Origin: Euryodendron excelsum
Taxonomy: Eukaryota; Streptophyta; Magnoliopsida; Ericales; Pentaphylacaceae
Direction of reading: 5' to 3'
DNA length: 64,000 bases
Assembly (NCBI GenBank): GCA_033060915.1
Contig: CM065382.1
Coordinates: 2,056,501-2,120,500 of the forward strand
Shown: positions 12,521 through 23,590 of the stretch, piece after piece
Position numbering within the stretch: the first letter of the stretch is position 1
How the letters are laid out: each line of letters begins with the position of its first letter
The notes under the pieces: generated by a model
What the model was told of the DNA's origin: nothing
What the model saw: only the letters and a program-made list of their open reading frames with translations
Databases searched by the model: none
Translations under genes and position numbers: made by a program

Positions 12521-13878
12521 CCCGGCGACATGGCGATTCGCGACCATTGACAGCTTCCGTCTCGTTCGATCTCGCTCTCCTGCGAAACCACTTAACTCAA
12601 TCTGCAAAATATATACATAATTACGTATACATACATGTGTATCTATAGGTTTGGCTCACTGGTTCTAATTCATCGGTCATTTGAGTAAAGAATCTGAATG
12701 GTAGAAGAAAAGCCGGTGATGAGAACATTTTGGGCATGAGCTGCAACAACAATCTGCGCACCCATAAGGTCGTCGTCACCTTTGGGGTTGTTGATGCGAG
12801 GAATAATGTGCCAAAATGCTAATCTGAGGCCTTCATTTCTTCAGATAGATCATATATGTGTTATGTGGAATGGATCTTGAATTCCTGCTGAATAATTTGT
12901 TGAACCCTTTTGAATTTCTTGAATCTTTTTTGACTTCCTTGGATATACTCCGACTAATTCAAGAAATCTATACTTATTTGTAAAAATCTTAATGCCATGA
13001 ACACTTGCATCAATAAAATATAAGGTTCCTAAGTTTTTCTTTTACTCTTTTTTTATTAAAAAAAAAACATAATTTCCCCTATATCCCAGCTCCATTCTAG
13101 GGTTTCCCATAACTATTGCCCAGATATTTGGAGTACTTTGATGGCAAGCAATTCCCAGATTACTAAATTGTATTCTATAGAATTCAATTGTACATATTTT
13201 GCCAAAGACTTCACAGTATTACCATATTGTTTGTCATATTCTTGATTCTTGAATACATCCAAATAGTTCCTCAATACCATTTTGCTTTCAAATTCCCACT
13301 TGGGCTTATGCTTCATGGAATTAAATATGATCCCAATCCAATAACTGTTCCTATCAAAGTTATGTCTTTCAAGATTGGGCTTATAGGAGGTAATTTGTAC
13401 TTGATGTTGGATGCCCATCAGTAGTTTTATATAATATTCATGTTTTAGTGCAATGGTGGCAGTACTGAAAGACAAAAAGGTCCTATACTATGTGCCTTCC
13501 CAGGACACAGTTTCTTATTTGCCTTGCCGAAATTGATAATAATCTGTGTGTTTGAATGTTAGGTTTAGGACTTGAGAACTGTAGTTGCTTTGTTTGAATG
13601 GCAGGTCTTGAGTGATATGTCGGTAATATTTTTACGCGTTATGTTAGAGCTGGAGGATAATACTGAACCTTCAGGACTAAGGAAACTGCCTAAATTTTTG
13701 TGTAAAGCCAGCCAAGCTCCTGATTTATAAGCTTAATGAGATACTATATAATAGAGGATCCATACTTCCTATTTTCCTGAAGAGCGCCTGGATCTGAAGT
13801 CTCTAAAAGTCTATTGTTAGAACTTCTTGCCAGAGCCCTTGGGAGTTCGGGCGGTGCCGTAGCGGTACAGAGCTGATT

Positions 13879-14380
13879 ATGGGACCTGGAGGGCCAGGTG
13901 GACCAGGAGGACCTGGGGGTCCAGGCTGGGGACCGGGGCCTGGTTGGGGTCCTGGACCTGGGGGGCCAGGTTGGGGACCAGGACCGGGAGGTCCTGGTGG
14001 CTTCTTTGGTGGCTTTGCTAATGGTTTATGCAACATGGTGTCTTCTTGGTAAGTGCCATCCTCTTTCTCGAATGGGATCTCTCAACTATGAATCTTAATA
14101 GTTGCTTGATTGATTTGAGTCCTAATGGCAAAGTAACTTGCTCTGTCCCGAAATTAATTCTTGGATTTTGGTTTTGAGTTTCTAATTTTACAAACTATTG
14201 TTCGCATTAAAAAAAAAAATTTCAGAAAATGCTGGTCATTTTTAGAAGATTCAGTACGCTTATTGGGTCTGATTTGTGGATGTTTGATTGTTCTGGAATT
14301 GCAGCTTGTCTTGTCTTTGCTGTTGCTGGTTGCTGCGAGATTGTTTCGGTGGGCCTCCTGGTGGACCCCGTCCTTTCTGA
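13879..14380 (+). CDS. Small Gly/Pro/Trp-rich protein with Cys-rich C-terminus (81 aa, two exons)
   Basis: Exon 1 is 13879-14048 and exon 2 is 14305-14380. The junction TCTTCTTG|GTAAGT ... TTGCAG|CTTG keeps frame. The first about 46 residues are repeats of GPGGPG with interspersed Trp (GPGWGPGPG), followed by GGFFGGFANGLCNMVSS. Exon 2 adds a short hydrophobic Cys cluster (CLSCLCCCWLLRDC) and ends FGGPPGGPRPF. This Gly-Pro repeat plus CCCWLLRDCFGGP tail is a layout I associate with unnamed small plant proteins resembling Cys-rich membrane-tail proteins. No signal peptide is apparent, and palmitoylation or membrane attachment through the Cys cluster is only inference. An in-frame TAA near 13803 and the absence of earlier ATGs fix the start. 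Function is unknown. Confidence 0.75.
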
Positions 14381-14713
14381 TCTGCTAGGGCAGAAATATT
14401 TTATGATTGGAGATTGCCTTGTTGCCTTTGCTTATTGTACTAATCCTTTGTTGAATCAGTGATAATCATTTGCGCTTTTCCTTCATATTTATTTCGAGGC
14501 ATTTTCTTCCTTTGTTCCATTCTCCTATTATGTCAGTCTTTTTTTGATGTTATGAAATGGTTCCTCGAGCATTAAGAAGTACGTTTATGGAATGGTTGTG
14601 ATTAGCTTTTCATTCTCATTTTTGTTATATTTGTTTGTCAGATAGAAAATCAAATGACCACTTGTTATAGTGCCCACCATCCCTCCACCTACACGGCGGG
14701 CAAGTGGGGTGTT

Positions 14714-14900
14714 GCAAACTAAAATTATACATGATCATAGAGAAATCAATCTATATATATATGTGTGTGTGTGTATTAGGTGAGAATGGTGAAACTATAT
14801 AGACTCTTTAGACCAAAACCATCAAAATATAAGTCTGGATTTGTTTGAAATCTGTGGTTTGGCGCATTTCAGTTAATCATATTATAAGGATTGGCATTAT
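14714..14900. repeat. Direct repeat copy A, downstream of the Gly-rich gene
   Basis: It shares long blocks with 15349-15524: ATTATACATGATC, GGTGAGAATGGTGAAACTA, ACCAAAACCATCA and ATTATAAGGATTGG in the same order. It contains a (TG)n tract absent from copy B. The two copies lie about 635 bp apart. Confidence 0.8.
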
Positions 14901-15348
14901 TTATAATAATAATAATTAAAAAAAAGAACCCTACCAGCAAACGCAGAACATGATTCAGCCATCAAGCTCTCATAAAAAAAATAACGGGTTTTAAAGCATA
15001 TCTACAAGTGAATGAAAATTGCGAACAGTTCTTATGTACAGGGGGCATAAGGAGAGAACAAAGAGAAATACAAAGAAAAAACTAGAGAGAGAGATTAGAA
15101 ATAACGAAAGAAAGAAAACTAACTACTCACACAGCAATTAAAGGAAGAAATGCAAGTTTCCCAACCCCTAGAAGCTTTTTAGCACCGTATCCACAAACCA
15201 CAGCAGCCGATTGCCTTCTGAAATTACGTCCATTGTATATGGCAACACCTGCCATGTAATTGAAAAACTTTTAACGGCTTAAAATTCAAGATGTATATAG
15301 AAGTAGTGAAGACCTTAATCAGAAAGTTTGGATTCGTTAATAGCCTGA

Positions 15349-15524
15349 TGCGGACTACAATTATACATGATCCTACAGATATAAATGTAAATAGATATAC
15401 ATCGGGTGAGAATGGTGAAACTAATAGTCTCCTTGGACCAAAACCATCAGAATAGAAGTCTGGATGTGCTTGAAATCTATGGTTTGGGGCATAAGGTCAT
15501 TAATCAAATTATAAGGATTGGTAT
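15349..15524. repeat. Direct repeat copy B, in the 3' flank of TLP3
   Basis: This is the diverged partner of 14714-14900 in the same orientation. The sequence between the copies (14901-15348) has no supported gene. The copies may be remnants of one dispersed element or a local duplication. Confidence 0.8.
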
Positions 15525-15616
15525 TTGCCCTACACATCGATACTAAGTAATTCATTATAGAACAACTAATGGTAATATAGCTTCGACATGAAGAGAGCAA
15601 CAGACCTGTTTGTCAG

Positions 15617-18414
15617 TCATTCGCAAGCAATCTTGGTGTCAAAGCTGCTGAGGCAGATGGCAAATGCCTGGAATGCTGAGATTGGATACTGATAATCCAT
15701 GGTGAACACATCCTTTCCCACCTTTCCAAACTGGAGAATGACATTCTCATTGTCTTGCCCAGCAGCTCCATCCTCCAGGGAAGCAACCAGCTGAAAGTTC
15801 TTTACTGAGGCAACCGTCACCCGTCCATTGAAGTTCAAACACCAGCACTGGAGTTGCTCATGCCATCTAGGAGCCTTATTCTTCAAAGCCAGCAGCCTGT
15901 CTTTCTGGGTGGATAAAGGTCCAGATTGGAAATACTCCATCCGTGTTGATTTTGATCTAAAAAATGGGAGGGATGGAAAGGAATCCATATTGCTAAGCAG
16001 GAATTCAGTTTGTGTGGGGGCCACCCCCCCTGGCTCAATAGAAGAAGCAGGGATTGCATCCATGACACAATGCATCCTCCTTGGTCCCCTGTTTTCCACA
16101 ATATGACAATTTTTATTAATAAGCATATGAACCTAATAACCTAACAACTGTAGCTCCTTGTTATTAGAAAGTAGAAAAATACAGAAATTTAACAATAGCA
16201 ATCCCTCGCAAGCTCTTAGTCAGAGAGCAGTTAATTTCTTTACTAAACAATGCTGAGTCCCGACTCCCAACAAACTATAAGTAACAGAGCTTCCTCGTCC
16301 TATTTTCCTTAAAAGAAGATCTGGATGTTTAGGAGTTTATCTCTTACCTGGAACCCAAGACGTTCAACTCATATGAAATGTGGGCTACAGGATAGTTGCC
16401 AGCAGGGAATTTGGGGGAGACTTGCTTCATTCCAACTAGCCTGGTTGAATGACATTTAGTAACTTTGGCGCTACCATTTGGAGGCTGTGCATCATAGACA
16501 GTGAACTTGGTCCCCAGAAAGTTTGATCTGTTAGAAAGGAAAACAAGATTGAAAGTTTAGTCTACAAGACAACTAACAAGCACTAATGCCATATACTTGC
16601 TGAACTTACCTCAACTTCCCAATGTACGTGCTGCTCCCCTTTGATACGTCTTCAGGATTAAGAGATATGATGTAGTCTGTGCACGTTGGTCGCCGACACT
16701 TCTGTGCAGCTAGAAGGAACTTCCCATCATCACTAGAAGCTGTCCAGAGATCAGACAAACAAGAAAAATTAGAACCCCACAGCTAACCTCCGACTTGAAA
16801 ACTATGAATGAAGAAGCCCAAGTCTCTACTATATTTTGATGTATAGTCAGGGGTATGCCCCATTGATTGTGTACTGATCAGTTATCCTTGTTCATATATT
16901 ATGTGCCTACTAACCGGGAAAAAACAACAAAAGAGAGACAAATGTACAGTGAAAGAAACACAAAAATTAAGAGACCAAAACAAATGTTGGATTCATCACC
17001 TTGACCTAAACTGAGGTAAAGGTGATATGTTTGGGTGCTCCGACTGCGTTTTATATAGCACTGAACCAGAGAGTCCCTTGGACCAGGCTGCAGAAAGAGG
17101 GTATACGCATATGGATTTTTAGTAAAATTGCAAATGCTCTGATGACTAGAATAAAAAACGAGGAATTATCCAAATTTAATGAATATCATACGGCCTTCCA
17201 ACAAAAGCAAAATCTGAAAAAAGAAACAAAGAAAACAATCCCTTGCAGAAATAAGACAGTCAGATAAAACTACAAATCATTAATAATGTAAAAGCAAGTG
17301 AAACTAAGCTCTTCCATGCCACTGCCACAAAAGGGGATTCCCAGCCCAGAACCTACCTCTAGCTAAAACATTGGCCACAGCTGGCTTTACCAACAAAAAG
17401 ACGAAATCCTTAATATGAACAGGTTTTCAAGTTGACTTTGTATTTATAAGTTTGCAACCTCACATGCAAGGCATAGCTCTTGTGTTCAATTGTTGTTTGG
17501 GTGCTTACAAAAAAAGGCACCTATATTTACTTCAGAAAAGGTAGAACTGGGAAGGACAACAAAAGACAATTATTATGAAATTCAGAGCATAGGAGCAGTG
17601 TATTCTTAAAAGCAATTAACTGAACGTAAAAGTAATTCTAATTGACCTCAAAAGGTAATCAATCCACCTTACCAGCAGCAAGTCAGACATGGCAACCATC
17701 TAATCTAACTGATTATTCTATCCAGCAACAAACATTTCATGGAAGAGTGCTTACTAAATTCCAAATACCCTATTACCATCATTTGTACCACCAAGACCCT
17801 TTTGATCCCAGCTGACAAGAATTTCCTAGAAAAAGTATGCGATAGAAGTTATAACAAGAACATAGGAGATCAACACATTGATAAGAGTGAACTGAAAAGA
17901 TTAGCTTCAACAAACCTTAGATGGACAACCCAAACATTGAAGGTAAATGATGGATAACACACTAAACACCGTATGAAACCAAACAACATCAGATGATAAA
18001 ACAGTAACAGTGGCTAAATGGAAAGAGAACCAGAAATGGGGTTTCCTTGAACTTTATACAACTGACCTGCTTCAAGGAGATTGGGAATGTCAACTTGCCC
18101 GACACTTCCAGGGTTTTCACAATTTCCTTCATGATTCCTCTCCAACTCCTACAAACACCAGCACAAGCAACCACATTCTTCCGAGGGGGCCAAGAAAACT
18201 CTGATGCCTCAATCCTCATCAAGACATCCCTCAAAAGTTCAGGAGGCATATTGGCCCAACAACTCTGCTTCAAAGCATCAACTGCCACCGAGCAATCCTG
18301 AACCACCCGGTGCGACCTCGACCTTAACCCATATCCAAACTTCACTTCAAACCCTTTTCTAGAAATGCTCCCAAATTCCCCCTTCACATCCTGAATTATA
18401 CTCTTAAAGGGCAT
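15617..18414 (-). CDS. TLP3: Tubby-like F-box protein, TLP3 type (405 aa, five exons)
   Basis: Exons are 18067-18414, 17000-17087, 16610-16739, 16348-16527 and 15617-16088; all junctions are GT-AG and keep frame. The N-terminus [22 protein letters not shown] is followed by an F-box (residues about 53-108, [20 protein letters not shown]). The tubby domain runs from about 116 to 405. Both tubby signatures are present: [14 protein letters not shown] and the terminal [16 protein letters not shown]. Lys-187 and Arg-189 in GKLRSNF match, by my recollection and by number, residues that tether Arabidopsis TLP3 to plasma-membrane phosphoinositides. The family couples SKP1 binding to release from the membrane under osmotic or oxidative stress. 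Length fits the family (about 400). Nothing is broken. Assignment to TLP3 rather than another TLP rests on the N-terminus and gene order. Confidence 0.93.
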
Positions 18415-19017
18415 CTTACCACCTCCTTCTCACTCTTTACATTAAACGCAATGTATCAACAACAATCCAAACCTTCCAACCTCACATCAAACCCGCATTC
18501 TAGTAAACGTTACTTTATATATTCATCCATAAATAGAGGCTAATAAACACTGATCCACAATACCCAGAAGCTTCCAAATCCAAAGGTGCAACCTTTGATG
18601 GAAAGTATAACATAATCACATCAAATTACCCTCAAAAAATGCGATAATCAACAAAAAGCCTTTCATCCAAATGTGGCAAATACACAGTTAACACAAAGAC
18701 CAATCTACATATATACCAATCAAAGATCATAAGCACGCCCAAAAATTACACCAGAAAATTCAAAGATCCGAAGAAAATTCAACAAGCATCGTCAAATTCT
18801 AAGGATCTATCCCTTCGAACCATTGCAAATAAAGTCCTAAATGCAATAAATATTCAACCATCATCGAACAACTTTACAGTAATTGGAAATTGTACACCAA
18901 CACGCCTCCCGCTGAAAACCAGTTGGGCGAAAACATCAATTTTAGAGACTAGGGTTCGCAACCCATTTCGATCGGAGCTCGATTGTGAGCAGTGTGGATA
19001 CAAGAAGGTGTGATGGA

Positions 19018-19160
19018 GATTAGGGTTTGGCGTGTTTCGATCGGAATGTGTTTTTTTTTTTTTTACCAATTGGGCTTGGCCTTGGCCTTGGCCACGACCG
19101 GTTAGGGCGGCCTGGGCCTATTGGCCCGTCAAGCCCAAGCTCTTTCCTCACTTATATAGT
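19018..19160 (-). promoter_or_regulatory. TLP3 promoter elements
   Basis: On the minus strand a TATA-like ACTATATAAG lies at 19151-19160. GGCCCA/TGGGCC site II motifs lie near 19105-19135, and a telo-box-like AAACCCTAA lies near 19020. They sit 600-750 bases upstream of the ATG, which implies a long leader or a 5' UTR intron. Confidence 0.45.
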
Positions 19161-21265
19161 TTGAAATTTTTTTAAGCCCAATTATGTAAACGGAGGGGAT
19201 GGACATTTTGTTTAAAGCCCGAACTGGTATGAAATATATGTAGAATAATATATTTATATTTTAATATATCACATACATTTGAATTTTATGTTATTTAATT
19301 TCATTTTTTTGGAGAAAATAGTATTTTTAAAAAAATTAGTATACAAAATCCTAATATTTTTTTAATTAATAAGAAATACACAAACCACTTTGATTAATAC
19401 ATTACTTATATTCAATCCGTGACAAATTTTTTTGTAATTTTTTTTAGTTAAATGTGTTGGCTTAGCTGGGTTTAGGCATCTAGTTTTTATTTTTTTGACT
19501 ATATTAAATGAGACAGCTGGGTCTAAATTCAGATTTTGGTTCTTTGCCTCTTTGCTCTCCCCATTCCCTCTGCAGTGCAAGAAATAAAATATAGAAAAAT
19601 TAGATAAATTATTAAAAAAAAATTAAAGGGGATACAAAAATGAGTGGAAAGTGAGAAGGAAAATCATTTTCTTTTTTTTTTTTGTTTAATTTAGTGACCA
19701 TGGTTATTAACGTTTCTCATATGGCATTTTTCATTGAAGTTACTTACATGTATTTATTTATTTGTTTATTTATTTATTCTACCAATGTATGACTTGATAA
19801 AATAGCTCAAGTTGAGGGTAATACCTTTGGATAGTTACAGCATTTGAGTGTGTATAAAAACAAAACGTTGAAAATTATGACTTGTTCAATTAGGTATCCA
19901 ATATCTCATATACACTAAGGTTTTGATTTATTAAAGTCGCAAGACAAATTCAAAATAAGTCTAATTTGATCATGAAATCAAACAAGATCCATAAAAATGT
20001 ATCCATCTAATTAACCTTAATAAAACATTACAAAAAAAATGCTCATTTTCTTTATTTGATTCAAAATTAAGCATTCAAAATTTGCACTCAAAATGGAGTT
20101 TTTTTTTGCCAAAATAATACTCTTTGTGAAAATAATATCCCACGTCTGCTATTTTGTTGGAATTTTATTGACATATTGACTAGCTATCTAATATTGTTTT
20201 CTTTTTAATTTTTGGTACATCAGAAGAAAACATATTTTATTTTTTACGATCTGTGTATCATCTCTCTTGTATCACTCTGCAAAGTATACACATCATTTGG
20301 TCTTAATGATGGTGGTGGTTGCTTCATTTAGAAGTTGTTGGGTGGTATATTTTTTTTGGGTTCAAGGTGCTTTGTATGTGGAATTGAAACTTCATATGGG
20401 TTTCTTCTTCTTTGTATTATGTGGCAGTGGTTCCTTCCAACATGAGGATGTGAAAGCTGTGATTATTTAATTTAGATTTGTGTTGCAAAAATCATATTGT
20501 GTGTGCTAATATCCCGTGCGCAATTTGAATAATTTTATGTGATTGACTCAGATGTGATAAAGGAATTGGATATTAATAACAACGCGCCATTAGATCCAAT
20601 GCTTGGGATGAGCTACTAGTCTTGAATATCATAAACTAGATTTGACAAAGTCTAAACTTAGCAAGACAACGCAAAGCTAGGGTTTTGAAGTTTTTGATCT
20701 TTGTGGTTTGGAATTTTGATTTCTTATGACAACTACAGACTTCTGAGGGATTTTGATTTCAACATTCCTTTTTGTTTTTTTGATTATCGAACCACAATTT
20801 TATGAATCCAAGACATTACTAATACTGTAGCAGTGCCGAAATCTCATCATTCTCATCCTTATAAAAAACACTTCCATGGATAAAAAATTCCAAAAAACAT
20901 GACTTGGTTTGAGAGCTTAATGCATGATTTTTGCACTTCCCAATTGTGCTCTTAAAGGCCAAATCCCAAGAATAAGGGTTTGCTTTTTTCATTCCATATT
21001 TTCTCTTCACTTCCTAATACAAAATGTGTGTATTTTATATCTATTATTATCAGTTTTGATATATAATAAAATTCTAGCAAGTCATTTAACTTTTCATCAC
21101 AACAACATATATGGCACTAATGATGGTGGAATGAGAATTATTTTTGAGAGTGTTAAGTTTGGGAAATATTTTTATGAAGAGTGTTATTTTAACCAAAAAC
21201 TCCTAAAAACGGTATTTACGATTTTACAATTTTGAACATACCCCTTTGTTTGAATAATTGCATTA
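19161..21265. other. Intergenic stretch between TLP3 and the NHX remnant
   Basis: This is AT-rich sequence with short ATTTATTT runs near 19750 and no open frame with a recognisable product. I looked here for the missing first NHX exons (start codon to the GHLLEENRWMNES region of the family) and did not find them. Confidence 0.55.
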
Positions 21266-21450
21266 AATTTTGAATCTAACCAACTATCCATTGGATTTGA
21301 CACGTTCTTTCAATATTAAGATGCTAAAAGTTCAATTTTGAATCTAACCAACTATCCATTGGTATCATTACTCTAGTAACTTCTGGGGGCAAAAGCTCAC
21401 GCGTCTTAGAATTTGATGAAGAAATTTTCTTTGTATACCTCTTTTCACTC

Positions 21451-21537
21451 AATGTTTTGAAAATCGGATAGCTGAGCGAACCGGAAAAGAGGCCGGGTCA
21501 CGGGTCACTGGTTTAATCGTCGGGTCAACCGTTATTA

Positions 21538-21589
<52 letters not shown>

Positions 21590-21814
21590 GTATTTTATTT
21601 TTTTACACTAGTTTTAATACTTAAAATTTAAAATTTTATCTTAAAAATTGAACCGGTTGGTTCAATTACTAGGTTTATTGACTGGGTTACTGTTTAACCG
21701 CAAGTTTGACCGAGTTTTGACCAAAACGGATTTTAAGAGTTAACCGGACCGTTACTTAACCCAATTTCCTTTTCCGATTCAACCAGCCAATCCGATCCGA
21801 TTTTCAAAACAATG
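21451..21814. mobile_element. MITE inserted in an NHX exon
   Basis: The left end AATGTTTTGAAAATCGGAT and the right end ATCCGATTTTCAAAACAATG region are inverted repeats of about 17-19 bp around roughly 330 bp of internal sequence (CGGGTCAACC, GGTTCAATTACT and similar). It divides codons for FFVYL (ending 21441) from LPPIIFNA (starting 21815). Nine extra bases at 21442-21450 precede the left end and may belong to the element. No clean target duplication is visible beyond a shared CTC. Confidence 0.75.
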
Positions 21815-22503
21815 CTCCCACCTATTATATTCAATGCTGATGTCACCTCACTTTGTTTTATTCTTTGAGTTAACTGTAATATAATCCTTGCATGTTTGTG
21901 CAATCTAATCCCTCACATATATCAATCTGTGGTTCTTAACTATTTCAGGGTCTTGCTTTTACCAGTTAAAATAATTGCCTACTAATTTTTGACTTTCATA
22001 ATCTTTTTGTCTTCCTTTTCTTTTGTTTAATCAGGCAGGAAGAAAAGCAGCTTAGTGTTAGTTTATGGTACAATAAACCCATTACATGTTAATACAAAGT
22101 TGTTGTTTGAAGGGAAAGTGGTAAAGGTTGAAGGTTCTCTTATTTGGCTCCTCCTTTTCTATCTACTTCGGAAGGACTGAAGGATTCACGCTCCCTCCAC
22201 CACTTTTCCTTTTCTCCCCCCTGGTTTCTTGTCAAATGGAGGAAACTGTCTTCAACTCCTTTTTATTTCCTTAAGTCTTCCATCCTACCAAATGTGGCCT
22301 GAGAGAGAACTTTTTTCTTCCTTTCTCTCTCTCTTTCTCTCTTTTATTTCTTTCCCAGGGAAGGGGGTGGGGATTCTTCCATTGTCACCTACTAATATGA
22401 CATGCAAGGAGATAGTTAGGTCTCTATCTTATTTTAGTATGAAAATGCCTTCGATTTTGTTTGATATACCAAAAAACCCCAATTGGCAGTTACCCCAAGC
22501 TCC

Positions 22504-22556
22504 TATTCCTGGTAATGATTTTTTTTTTTTTTTTTGATAAGTTATTCCTGGTAATG
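22504..22556 (-). mobile_element. Minimal LINE insertion: tail plus 14-bp target duplication
   Basis: The 14-base sequence TATTCCTGGTAATG occurs at 22504-22517 and exactly again at 22543-22556. Between them lie 25 bases: A, seventeen T and GATAAGT. On the minus strand this reads ACTTATC followed by a poly-A tail, the same 3' end carried by the larger LINE fragments at 22738 and 44092. It therefore looks like a 5'-truncated LINE insertion reduced to its last few bases. Confidence 0.75.
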
Positions 22557-22737
22557 TTTCCTTGAAATCATGGTCTGCATGCTTACCATGTCCTGCCCTT
22601 TAAGTTGGATTTTGAATTGCTGAGCAGCTAAACTATAGGAAGCTGTTACCCAAGTATTTTCAGCAACAAGAATCCTCTTACGATCCTGTTCTACCTAGGC
22701 CTTTATTTGGGGTTAATTATATGATTTAAACATCCAC

Positions 22738-23590
22738 TTTTTTTTTTGTTTGATAAGTAAAAGTATATTACTAGGTGCCATAAGGGACACAACCCTGTAC
22801 ACCGGGGGCGGAGCTAGGAATTTTTTTTGAGGGGTGCCAAAAAAAATTTTTTTTGGCCTTTCAGGTGTCCAAATCTTCAGTCGATTACTCTCTATGCACA
22901 TATTTCTAAATTAAAGCAATAAAAAAAAATTTACATGAAAAATAAAATCATATTTTATTCAGTCTCATAAAAATATAGTTTTATAGGAGGGTTGTACAAA
23001 ATTTGAGGGGTGCCAATACACTAAAATTTTATCTGAACATTAGAAATTTATACTATATATAGGGGTATTATACTAAAGTTGGGGGTACCATGGCACCTCA
23101 ACCACAAACGTGGCTCCGCCACTGCTGTACACACGAGGTATACACCAAAAAAGAAAACAAAACTATACAGCCCAAAAGCCTATATATCAACTGGGATATA
23201 CAATTTCCCCAAAAACTCAACAAAAGAACTCGAGGAAAATGGGAAATCTTCCTTTAGCCAAAAATAAAGAGTAGCAAGCACCCTCCCCTTAACACACAAA
23301 ATAGATCTCTTAACCCCTTCAAAAGACCTCATATTCCTTTCCCTCCAAATAAACCACATCAAGCAAAGAGGGGCCGTCTTCCACGCCTTGAACTTCCTCC
23401 CTCTCAGACATCCCCTACTCCAAGAAGCCAGCGCTTGCAACTGACACTGGCATTACCCACTCAAAACCGAACACCGAGAACACCAAACACCAAACTTCCC
23501 TAGCCAAGGAGCAATGAAGAAGAAGATGGTTGACACTTTCACCCCTACTTTTGCACATACAGCAGACAAAAATTCTTCCTTTTCCTCAAA
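22738..23590 (-). mobile_element. 5'-truncated non-LTR retrotransposon (LINE) fragment
   Basis: On the minus strand the fragment encodes the C-terminal zinc-binding region of a plant L1-like reverse transcriptase. CMCKSRGESVNHLLLHC is near 23580-23520 and APLCLMWFIWRERNMRSFEG near 23375-23315, both typical of this family. A 3' UTR ends in ACTTATCAAACAAAAAA at 22738. It is interrupted by the hAT element at 22803-23124. It lies in an intron of the NHX pseudogene, antisense to it. Confidence 0.85.
22803..23124. mobile_element. Non-autonomous hAT element with 8-bp target duplication
   Basis: The ends are CGGGGGCGGAGC on the left and GCTCCGCCACTG on the right, which reads CAGTGGCGGAGC on the other strand, a hAT-type terminus. 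CTGTACAC is duplicated exactly at 22795-22802 and 23125-23132. The element is 322 bp, has no coding capacity and is nested inside the LINE 3' region. Confidence 0.85.

Noticed and set aside
12531..12551. Six-codon ATG open frame after the telo box
   Set aside because: Too short to support as a gene; at most an upstream ORF in the leader of the Gly-rich gene.
13610..13690. Second C/D snoRNA-like motif pair (GTGATAT ... CTGA)
   Set aside because: The C box matches only five of seven positions and there is no terminal stem worth reporting.
13803..14036. Minus-strand collagen-like PGPPGPG open frame
   Set aside because: It is the complement of the plus-strand GPG repeat exon, has no signal peptide or splice partner, and the plus strand splices to a plausible Cys-rich tail.
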